Shown here in pieces: positions 1 to 5,000 of a stretch of 5,000 bases of DNA (the first letter of the stretch is position 1; every line of letters starts with the position of its first letter). A program made the translations under genes and the position numbers. Under the pieces are notes generated by a model. The model searched no databases. It was not told where the DNA came from and saw only the letters and a program-made list of their open reading frames with translations. This DNA is from JAAAPF01 sp964481035 (GTDB taxonomy: Bacteria > Pseudomonadota > Alphaproteobacteria > Geminicoccales > Geminicoccaceae): assembly GCA_964481035.1 (NCBI GenBank), contig CAYZSE010000173.1, positions 1-5,000 of the forward strand, in the 5' to 3' direction.

Positions 1-899
<899 letters not shown>

Positions 900-909
900 G
901 TCGGGTTCT

Positions 910-1015
910 CTCGATCGCGTGGGGTCATGGATCCAACGTACGGGCGTCCCCTGAGCACGGGCTCACCTGGAGCCGCGCCGCTCAGGGGCAGCTAAGTCGA
1001 AGGACCGCGATCGAG
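910..1015 (-). promoter_or_regulatory. Nested inverted repeats in the leuA 5' leader (candidate regulatory RNA fold)
   Basis: Three inverted repeats nest inside one another in the transcript leading into leuA. The outer pair is a perfect 10-bp match (910-919 with 1006-1015). The middle pair is a perfect 9-bp match, CCCCTGAGC at 948-956 with GCTCAGGGG at 980-988. The inner pair is 5 bp (960-964 with 970-974) around a 5-base loop. The leuA-proximal arm of the outer stem runs into the GAGAG ribosome binding site just before the leuA ATG, so pairing could limit ribosome access. No run of U follows any arm, so this is not a canonical intrinsic terminator. The outer arm contains the self-complementary core CGATCG, which makes a chance match more likely. 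The repeats are seen directly; the regulatory role is inferred. Confidence 0.4.
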
Positions 1016-1113
1016 GGCCCGGCGACACGCGCCGGACGCGGCGCGCGCCCGCGGTCGACAGCGGCGTCGAGCCGGGTCGTCGGCAGCGGGCTCCGGGTCC
1101 TCACGTCCACCAT
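982..1113 (-). CDS. Possible leuA leader peptide (43 codons)
   Basis: A short minus-strand frame starts at ATG 1113-1111, four bases after AAGG, and stops at TGA 984-982, about 80 bases before leuA. The product is arginine-, proline- and alanine-rich with no recognisable domain. It ends IAVLRLSCP, where both leucines are CTT, a rare codon in this high-GC3 genome, and are separated by one codon (1002-1000 and 996-994). Its last codons run through one arm of the outer leuA leader stem, and its stop lies in one arm of the middle stem. That geometry resembles leader-peptide control of amino-acid operons, in which ribosome stalling at scarce codons changes the RNA fold. Against this, there are only two such leucine codons rather than a run, and the same frame stays open upstream to about 1182. 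It could equally be chance open frame in GC-rich DNA. Confidence 0.28.
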   Translation of the reverse strand: MVDVRTRSPLPTTRLDAAVDRGRAPRPARVAGPSIAVLRLSCP

Positions 1114-1158
1114 GTCGCCTTGCGATCTCCTGAGCCGGCATCCGCGCCGTGCAGACGC

Positions 1159-1187
1159 ATATGAGCCAAATCGCGATTGCAAGTAAA
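1159..1187 (-). promoter_or_regulatory. Candidate leuA promoter
   Basis: An AT-rich patch stands out in otherwise very GC-rich spacer. Read on the minus strand it offers TTTACT (1187-1182) and TCATAT (1164-1159) with 17 bases between them, four and three matches to the sigma-70 hexamers. Transcription would start near 1152, giving a leader of about 250 bases before leuA that includes the possible leader peptide and the nested repeats. The match is weak, and the location is the main argument. The patch could also serve a plus-strand transcript towards ubiG. Confidence 0.28.
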
Positions 1188-1458
1188 GAGTGCCCCGGGG
1201 GCGCCGGAGGGACCGGGCAAGACGTTGCTCCGTCGCCGCGACTTCACCCTACCGCCCGAGATGTCGGCCGCCGCGCTCGGCGGGCACGCGAACGAGGGCT
1301 CCGGCGACCGGGCCGCCCCGGCGTCGGCGTGGCTCGGTCTCCTTCTCTCGGCGCCGCTCGGGCGGGCCGTCGGCACCGCATCGGCTCGCCCGGCGCGCAC
1401 TCTCCGCACGGGTTTTCTCGTCTGCAGCGAGATCCATGAGGCCTCGCCCATCGCTTAG
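1177..1458 (+). CDS. Doubtful hypothetical ORF upstream of ubiG
   Basis: This plus-strand frame opens with TTG at 1177 and ends at TAG 1456-1458, giving up to 93 residues; an in-frame ATG at 1261 would give 65. By hand count the third codon positions are about 84% G/C (about 90% from codon 6 to 74) against about 65% at second positions, the pattern expected of coding DNA here. The product is rich in Ala, Gly, Arg and Pro with a short apolar stretch, AWLGLLLSAPLGRAVG, around residues 51-66. I recognise no family. Neither start has a convincing ribosome binding site, and the frame ends 84 bases before ubiG. It may be a small unknown protein, a decayed gene, or non-coding DNA that is simply open because it is GC-rich. 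The rest of the gap to 1542 shows no other gene. Confidence 0.2.
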   Translation: MQVKSAPGAPEGPGKTLLRRRDFTLPPEMSAAALGGHANEGSGDRAAPASAWLGLLLSAPLGRAVGTASARPARTLRTGFLVCSEIHEASPIA

Positions 1459-1513
1459 CGCCGGTGCAACACCGATCGCCTCGACAGCCGCCGCGCCGCG
1501 CCCCATCTCTGCA

Positions 1514-1537
1514 GGGGATCAGCATCGTCCCCGGGAG
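1514..1537 (+). promoter_or_regulatory. ubiG ribosome binding site with abutting small hairpin
   Basis: GGGAG at 1533-1537 lies five bases before the ubiG ATG and fixes the start. Directly before it GGGGA (1514-1518) can pair with TCCCC (1528-1532) across a 9-base loop, so the 3' arm ends exactly where the ribosome binding site begins. The site is clear; a regulatory role for the short hairpin is only possible. Confidence 0.4.
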
Positions 1538-1542
1538 CCGCC

Positions 1543-2259
1543 ATGGCCACGCCGAACGACCTCACCATGTACGACACGTTCGCCGACCGCTGGTGGTCCG
1601 GCGAGGCGGCGTGGTTGCGGACGCTACACAACATGGTGCCGGCGCGGATGCGCTTCTTCGACCGTCTGGTCGGCGACTGGACCGACCAGACCGTGCTCGA
1701 TCTCGGCTGCGGCGGCGGCTTCATGGCCGAGGCGATGGCGCGGAAAGGTGCCCGGGTCACGGGTCTCGACCAGGCCAAAGGGGCCATCGCCGCCGCGCGG
1801 CGGCACGCCGAGCAGGAGGGCCTCGCCATCGACTATCGCGAGGGTGTCGGCGAGGCGTTGCCGTTCGCCGACGGCGCCTTCGACATCGTCGTGAGCTGCG
1901 ACGCGCTGGAGCACGTCGACGACCTCGACAAGGTGCTCGACGAGATCGCGCGGGTCGTCCGGCTCGGTGGGCTGTTCCTCTTCGACACCATCAACAAGAA
2001 CGTGCTGTCGAGGTTCGTCGTCGTCACCATGGGCGAGCGAGTGCTGCGCTTGATGCCCGAGGGCACCCACGACGCCGGGCTCTTCATCCGCCCCGCCGAT
2101 CTCCAGCGCGCGCTCGCGCGACGCGGCTTCGAGGTCGGCCGCTTCAAGGGCTTCGGACCGATCGGGGTCGATAGCCGGCTCGATCCGGTCTTCGGTTTCA
2201 TCCCGCTCACCGCGGTGAACTATCTGGGCTCGGCGAAGAAGCGGCGCCGTTTCGGGTAG
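1543..2259 (+). CDS. ubiG: UbiG-type ubiquinone biosynthesis O-methyltransferase
   Basis: UbiG performs both S-adenosylmethionine-dependent O-methylations of ubiquinone synthesis, at the hydroxylated polyprenyl-phenol stage and on demethylubiquinol, at the inner face of the cytoplasmic membrane. The protein is 238 residues, the usual length. It is a class I Rossmann methyltransferase: motif I VLDLGCGGG at 51-59, the acidic residue after strand 2 at Asp76 in GLD, the SCDALEHV block at 118-125 and LGGLFLFDTIN at 141-151. Family-specific signs are the N-terminal FADRWW (13-18), the segment after motif III with VLRLMPEGTHD ending at Asp177, then FIRPADL, and the C-terminal AVNYLGSAKK. The same blocks occur in E. 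coli UbiG (RWW, YILR..PKGTHD, KFIKPAEL, VNYM). The ATG is preceded by GGGAG at five bases. Some UbiG-like enzymes methylate other substrates, so the exact acceptor is inferred. Confidence 0.88.
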   Translation: MATPNDLTMYDTFADRWWSGEAAWLRTLHNMVPARMRFFDRLVGDWTDQTVLDLGCGGGFMAEAMARKGARVTGLDQAKGAIAAARRHAEQEGLAIDYREGVGEALPFADGAFDIVVSCDALEHVDDLDKVLDEIARVVRLGGLFLFDTINKNVLSRFVVVTMGERVLRLMPEGTHDAGLFIRPADLQRALARRGFEVGRFKGFGPIGVDSRLDPVFGFIPLTAVNYLGSAKKRRRFG

Positions 2260-2298
2260 ATCGTCTCGCGATGCGTTGGAACCGCCCGCGCTTCGGCC

Positions 2299-2352
2299 CT
2301 GCCGCCCGCGCCGGCCTGTCCCTAGGGACGGCAGCAAGGCAGCACGGGCGGC
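2299..2352 (+). repeat. Palindrome and nested inverted repeats in the ubiG-mtgA spacer
   Basis: The spacer carries a perfect 12-bp palindrome, GTCCCTAGGGAC at 2318-2329. Around it an 8-bp inverted repeat pairs GCCGCCCG (2301-2308) with CGGGCGGC (2345-2352). A competing 6-bp pair joins CTGCCG (2299-2304) with CGGCAG (2329-2334). The RNA could fold into a strong branched hairpin. There is no U-run, so it is not a standard terminator. It could be a processing or stability element, or the palindrome could be an operator for a dimeric regulator. Its presence favours this stretch being non-coding and the downstream GTG as the mtgA start. Confidence 0.4.
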
Positions 2353-2362
2353 CGCGGTCGAG

Positions 2363-3061
2363 GTGAGCCGAGAACGCGCCGGCGCCGTGCCGCGGCGACG
2401 CTGGCGCTGGCGCCTCGCTGGCGCGCTGCTCCTCGTTCTCGTCGTGCCGCCGCTCGCCGTCGCCGGCCTGAGCCTCGCCTGGCGCGTCGTCCAGCCACCG
2501 GTGACGACGTTGCAGGTCATCCGTTCGCTGGAGGGTCAGAGCTTCCAGAGGCACGTGTTGCCGCTCGGCGAGATCGCGCCGGCGCTGGCGCGCGCGGTGA
2601 TCGCCGCGGAGGACAACCTGTTCTGTCGCCACCGCGGCGTGGACTGGGACGCGTTCGCCGTCGAATGGGGGCGCTGGCAGGCGGGCGAGCAGCCGCGCGG
2701 TGCGAGCACGATCACCATGCAACTCACCCGCAACCTTTTCCTCTGGCCGCACCGCGATCCGGTCCGCAAGGTGCTCGAGCTCGGCCTCGCGCCGATCGTC
2801 GACGCGCTCCTGTCCAAACGGCGCCAGCTCGAGATCTACCTCAACCAGGTCGAGTTCGGCCCGGGGGTCTACGGCGCCGAGGCGGCGTCGCGCTACTGGC
2901 TCGACAAGAGCGCCGCCCGCTTGAGCGCGGCCGAGGCCACGACGCTCGTCGCTCTGCTCCCCGCACCCCTCGTCTTCACCCCCGACCAGCGCCGCGAGGC
3001 GGCACGGAGCATCGTCCGGCGGGTCGAGCAGTTGGGGCCGCTGCTCGATTGCGCACCCTGA
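2363..3061 (+). CDS. mtgA: Monofunctional biosynthetic peptidoglycan transglycosylase
   Basis: MtgA polymerises lipid II into glycan strands at the outer face of the cytoplasmic membrane and, unlike class A PBPs, has no transpeptidase domain. From GTG 2363 the protein is 232 residues, normal for the family. It has a basic cytoplasmic N-terminus, one membrane anchor (about 18-39, LAGALLLVLVVPPLAVAGLS), then a GT51 domain. Visible motifs are EDNLFCRHRGVD with catalytic Glu83, GASTITMQLTRNLFL at 113-127, KRRQLEIYLNQVEFG with the second key Glu157, and GVYGAEAASRYW at 168-179. Met119 stands where QQ is common in the second motif. The start is uncertain. An in-frame TTG at 2276 would add 29 disordered residues across the palindromic spacer, and GTG at 2387 is also possible; none has a good ribosome binding site. 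I prefer 2363 for length and context. It follows ubiG in the same direction but in an unrelated pathway. Confidence 0.93.
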   Translation: MSRERAGAVPRRRWRWRLAGALLLVLVVPPLAVAGLSLAWRVVQPPVTTLQVIRSLEGQSFQRHVLPLGEIAPALARAVIAAEDNLFCRHRGVDWDAFAVEWGRWQAGEQPRGASTITMQLTRNLFLWPHRDPVRKVLELGLAPIVDALLSKRRQLEIYLNQVEFGPGVYGAEAASRYWLDKSAARLSAAEATTLVALLPAPLVFTPDQRREAARSIVRRVEQLGPLLDCAP

Positions 3062-3120
3062 GGTCGGCGCATTGCCGGCGGGTCGAGGGGGCGCGTCGTC
3101 TGCCGGCAGCCGCTCGATTG
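3016..3120. repeat. Short direct repeats spanning the mtgA 3' end
   Basis: CCGGCGGGTCGAG occurs at 3016-3028 inside mtgA and again at 3075-3087 after its stop. GCTCGATTG follows each copy, at 3043-3051 and 3112-3120. The two blocks keep their order, with spacers of 14 and 24 bases between them. This looks like the remains of a partial tandem duplication of the mtgA tail, or a repeated protein or RNA binding site. The second copy also carries a 7-bp inverted repeat, TGCCGGC at 3073-3079 with GCCGGCA at 3102-3108, which could form a weak hairpin at the end of the mtgA transcript without a U-run. Confidence 0.3.
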
Positions 3121-3152
3121 GGGCATGCCGTGCCCGCGGCTGGTCCACTGTC

Positions 3153-3181
3153 ACGACAACCGCAATCTCCCGAGCTATGTT
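3153..3181 (+). promoter_or_regulatory. Candidate promoter for the HdeD-like gene cluster
   Basis: ACGACA at 3153-3158 and TATGTT at 3176-3181 are separated by 17 bases and each match four of six consensus sigma-70 positions. The region is locally less GC-rich than its surroundings. A start near 3188 would give a leader of about 40 bases before the strong ribosome binding site GGAGG at 3219-3223. It would drive the membrane protein, the glycosylase and the small ORF after it. Confidence 0.35.
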
Positions 3182-3228
3182 TCGGTTGATGTCGCGGCTC
3201 TAGCGCTCGACCCAGCCCGGAGGATCCG

Positions 3229-3837
3229 ATGGCCAGTTCCACGCCCACGCTCACCGCCCCGCAGCCGACGCCCGCCGAGGTCGACGCCAAGCTCGCCGAC
3301 CGTTGGGGCTGGTTCATGGCACTCGGCGCGCTCCTGGTCGTCCTCGGCACCATCGGCCTGGCGATGGTGGGCCTCTTGTCGGTCGTCTCGGTCATCTACA
3401 TCGCCGCGCTGTTGGGGGTCGGCGGCATCTTCCAGCTCGTTCATGCCTTCCGCTGCCAAGGGTGGCGTGGCACCGCCTCCCACGTCGCGGGCGGCGCCCT
3501 CTACGTCGTCGCGGCCGCCCTGTTGCTCGCCCAGCCGATCATCGGGCTGGTCACGATCACCTTCCTCATCGGCGCGGTCATCTTCGCGACCGGCATCACG
3601 CGCTTGGTCATCGCCTTTCAGCATCGCCCCGAGCAGGGATGGCTCTGGCTGGCGGTCTCGGGCGCCGTCGGCGTCCTCCTGGCGCTCTTGATCCTCGCCG
3701 GCCTGCCGGGCAACGCGATCTGGGTGCTGGGCCTCCTCGTCGCCATCGAGATCATCATGGAAGGGTGGAGCATGATCCTCATGGGCACGGCGCTGCGTCG
3801 CTGGAAGCGCGCCGGCGCCGCTGCCGCCTCGTCCTGA
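3229..3837 (+). CDS. HdeD-family (DUF308) six-helix membrane protein
   Basis: The 202-residue protein has a polar N-terminal tail (1-26) and six apolar segments at about 27-47, 50-72, 84-101, 104-130, 138-157 and 162-188, ending in a basic cytoplasmic tail, RRWKRAG. Length, helix number and layout match the HdeD/DUF308 family. Typical signs are the WGWFMALGALLVVLG opening, the GIFQLVHAF segment closing helix 2, and GWSMILMG near the end. HdeD of E. coli is a membrane protein of the acid-resistance island, but most members are uncharacterised, so an acid-stress role is inference and I give no symbol. The ATG is well supported by GGAGG five bases upstream. Its TGA abuts the ATG of the next gene with no spacing and in the same frame, which suggests co-transcription and perhaps re-initiation. 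Confidence 0.85.
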   Translation: MASSTPTLTAPQPTPAEVDAKLADRWGWFMALGALLVVLGTIGLAMVGLLSVVSVIYIAALLGVGGIFQLVHAFRCQGWRGTASHVAGGALYVVAAALLLAQPIIGLVTITFLIGAVIFATGITRLVIAFQHRPEQGWLWLAVSGAVGVLLALLILAGLPGNAIWVLGLLVAIEIIMEGWSMILMGTALRRWKRAGAAAASS

Positions 3838-4362
3838 ATGCGCCCGGCGCTGCTGGAGGGCCTGCCGCCTCTCGGCGGGCACGACGCCCGGGTTCTCGTG
3901 CTCGGCACGATGCCCGGCGCCTGCTCGCTCGCCGAGCGGCGGTACTACGCCCATCCGCAAAACGCCTTTTGGGGCATCGTGGCGGCCCTCTACGGCTTTG
4001 ATCCGCGCGCGCCCTATGACGAGCGCGTCCGGGCCCTCACGGCCGCCGGCGTCGCCGTCTGGGACGTGCTGCGCTCTTGCCGTCGCGCCGGCAGCCTCGA
4101 TACGGCCATCGATGCGGACACCTCGGTCGCCAACGACTTCCAGGGCTTCTTCGAGGAGCGGTCGGGGCTGCGGCTGGTGGTCTTCAACGGTGCCAAGGCC
4201 GAGGCGCTCTTCTGCGGGCACGTCCGCCCGCGGCTGCGCGGGCCGGTCCTACCCGCGACGCGGCGGCTGCCCTCGACGAGCCCGGCCAACGCCCGGCTGC
4301 GCTTCGCGGCCAAGCTCGACGCGTGGCGCGCGCTGCTGGCGCCGCCTGGGGAGATCCGATGA
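3838..4362 (+). CDS. DNA-deoxyinosine (hypoxanthine-DNA) glycosylase, uracil-DNA glycosylase superfamily
   Basis: This 174-residue protein resembles the family-6 enzymes of the uracil-DNA glycosylase superfamily, which excise hypoxanthine formed by adenine deamination and so start base excision repair. Motif A is VLVLGTMPGACSL (20-31) followed by YYAHPQNAFWGI (36-47), where Asn42 is the expected catalytic asparagine. Motif B is LPSTSPAN at 144-151. WDVLRSC, GSLDTAI, ANDF and VVFNGAKAEALF are further family blocks. The usual GS in motif A is GT here. A Mug-type G/T-mismatch glycosylase is the nearest alternative, but the YYAHPxNxFW signature and length favour the deoxyinosine type. The ATG touches the preceding stop with no ribosome binding site of its own, so translation probably depends on the upstream gene. 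Its TGA overlaps the next ATG as ATGA. Confidence 0.85.
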   Translation: MRPALLEGLPPLGGHDARVLVLGTMPGACSLAERRYYAHPQNAFWGIVAALYGFDPRAPYDERVRALTAAGVAVWDVLRSCRRAGSLDTAIDADTSVANDFQGFFEERSGLRLVVFNGAKAEALFCGHVRPRLRGPVLPATRRLPSTSPANARLRFAAKLDAWRALLAPPGEIR

Positions 4363-4556
4363 CCAAGCCCATCGAGGCGGTGGTCGCGACGTCGTCGGCA
4401 CGGTGGTCGACGGGCGCAGCTCGCCGTGCGGCACCGCGAGAGCCTCGGCCGCATCCTCGCCGGGTGCGCGCCCGACCGTCGGCGCGCGGGTTGAGATCGG
4501 TCGAGTCGGGTGGCGACCCCGAGCGCCCGGCATTCGGCGGTCACGCGCGAAGCTAG
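4359..4556 (+). CDS. Small ORF coupled to the glycosylase, probably frame-disrupted
   Basis: The ATG overlaps the glycosylase stop (ATGA) and follows GGGGAG (4348-4353) at five bases. The preceding spacing and ATCCG sequence are the same as before the HdeD-like gene, so the start looks genuine. As read, the frame gives 65 residues, MTKPIEAVVATSS and then an Arg/Pro/Ala/Ser-rich tail that looks out of frame. Frame quality moves instead. Codons 1-9 read MTKPIEAVV, the frame from 4388 reads DVVGTVVDG, and the frame from 4414 reads AQLAVRHRESLGRILAGC and on to a TGA at 4492-4494. Two single-base losses, near 4385 (C) and 4414 (a G run), would join these into a natural-looking 45-residue protein. 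It may be a pseudogene, an assembly error, or a chance ORF. I recognise no family. Confidence 0.3.
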   Translation: MTKPIEAVVATSSARWSTGAARRAAPREPRPHPRRVRARPSARGLRSVESGGDPERPAFGGHARS

Positions 4557-5000
4557 CGCTCGAGAAACGCAAGGCCGGCGTCGCCGGTCGCGTGGACGCC
4601 AGGAAGGCTTCCTTTCCGGGGCGTGGCGGCGCCGGCGCCGATGGCGAATGGGGAGGTGACCGGCGCGTGGCTCGCCGCCGGTAAGGCGCCGATCACCGCG
4701 ACCGTGCTGATCCCTGCGTCGGTGGCGTCGACGATGCCGAACTTGCCTCGCCCCCGGGTGCCCAGGGTGAGCGCGGGGTCGCGCACGGCGAGCTGGCTCT
4801 CATCTTTGAAGCGCCCCGCGAGATCGAGGCCCGCGGCGACCGTCACCGGATCCGCGCCCTTGCCGGCCGAGGCCACGATCTGTGCCGTCAAGCCGGCCTC
4901 GATGCGGCCGGTGAGGGGCGAGGAGGCGGCGAGTGACAGGCCGATGTTGCCGCCGCCGGCGTCGCACCCGGCCTCGCCGATCGCCGCCTTGGCGTTGCTC
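4553..5000 (-). CDS. Unrecognised protein, C-terminal part (runs off the right edge)
   Basis: The minus-strand frame is open from the right edge to TAG 4555-4553, giving the last 148 residues. G or C at almost every third position argues strongly that it is coding. An in-frame TTG at 4891 is not the start, since the coding pattern continues upstream of it to the edge. The sequence is rich in Gly, Ala, Thr and Val with alternating apolar residues (IEAGLTAQIVASAGKGAD, VTVAAGLDLAGRF, DAGISTVAVIGALP), suggesting beta-strand-rich repeats, and it begins with the glycine-rich CDAGGGNIGLS. There is one cysteine in the visible part, and no membrane anchor or catalytic motif. It may be the tail of a secreted or surface protein, but no family can be named. 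Its stop overlaps the plus-strand stop at GCTAGC. Confidence 0.75.
   Translation of the reverse strand, partial: SNAKAAIGEAGCDAGGGNIGLSLAASSPLTGRIEAGLTAQIVASAGKGADPVTVAAGLDLAGRFKDESQLAVRDPALTLGTRGRGKFGIVDATDAGISTVAVIGALPAASHAPVTSPFAIGAGAATPRKGSLPGVHATGDAGLAFLER

Noticed and set aside
948..988. Intrinsic terminator or attenuator before leuA
   Set aside because: The 9-bp stem is perfect, but no U-run follows it in the leuA direction, so termination in the classical way is not supported; it is kept only as a possible regulatory fold.
1101..1451. Minus-strand frame of 116 residues in the leuA-ubiG gap
   Set aside because: It has no ribosome binding site, no recognisable family and a less coding-like base pattern than the plus-strand frame over the same DNA.
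2207..3154. Long minus-strand frame of 315 residues opposite mtgA
   Set aside because: It is a shadow of mtgA, which has all GT51 motifs. The antisense product is low-complexity Arg/Ala/Asp-rich.
3175..4221. Minus-strand frame of 348 residues opposite the HdeD-like gene and the glycosylase
   Set aside because: It covers two well-supported plus-strand genes and has the Glu/Asp/Arg/Gly-rich composition of an antisense frame.
4553..4891. Separate 112-residue gene starting at TTG 4891
   Set aside because: The same frame stays open and coding-like upstream to the right edge, and no ribosome binding site marks this TTG, so it is treated as the tail of a longer gene.

Overview
The window is GC-rich (roughly 70%), and its convincing genes use G or C at nearly every third codon position. 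The gene content (leucine biosynthesis, ubiquinone methylation, a monofunctional peptidoglycan transglycosylase of the MtgA type, an HdeD-like membrane protein) points to a high-GC proteobacterium. An alphaproteobacterium is most likely, but nothing in the sequence fixes the genus. There are no rRNA or tRNA genes, no CRISPR array and no insertion sequence. It reads as an ordinary chromosomal region.

Layout. Positions 1-899 on the minus strand hold the N-terminal 299 residues of 2-isopropylmalate synthase (leuA), cut by the window edge. Positions 900-1542 lack a certain gene. The leuA-proximal part (900-1190, minus strand) looks like a leuA leader: a candidate promoter, a possible 43-codon leader peptide with two rare CTT leucine codons near its end, and nested inverted repeats that reach the leuA ribosome binding site. 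The other part (1177-1458, plus strand) has a weakly coding-like frame of unknown meaning. From 1543 a rightward series begins: a UbiG-type O-methyltransferase (1543-2259), a structured GC-rich spacer with a perfect 12-bp palindrome (2260-2362), mtgA (2363-3061), a 167-bp spacer with a possible promoter, an HdeD/DUF308 six-helix membrane protein (3229-3837), and a family-6-type DNA-deoxyinosine (hypoxanthine) glycosylase whose ATG directly follows the HdeD stop (3838-4362). A small ORF overlaps the glycosylase stop by ATGA and has a very good ribosome binding site, but appears frame-disrupted (4359-4556). From 4553 to the right edge lies the C-terminal 148 residues of an unrecognised minus-strand protein.

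How the genes relate. ubiG and mtgA are co-directional but belong to different pathways (respiratory quinone, cell wall). The HdeD-like gene, the glycosylase and the small ORF are so tightly packed (0 bp and a 4-bp overlap) that they are probably one transcript, possibly combining envelope or acid stress with repair of deaminated bases. I do not see a dedicated new defence or mobile system. The most interesting signals are the leuA leader architecture and the disrupted small ORF after the glycosylase.
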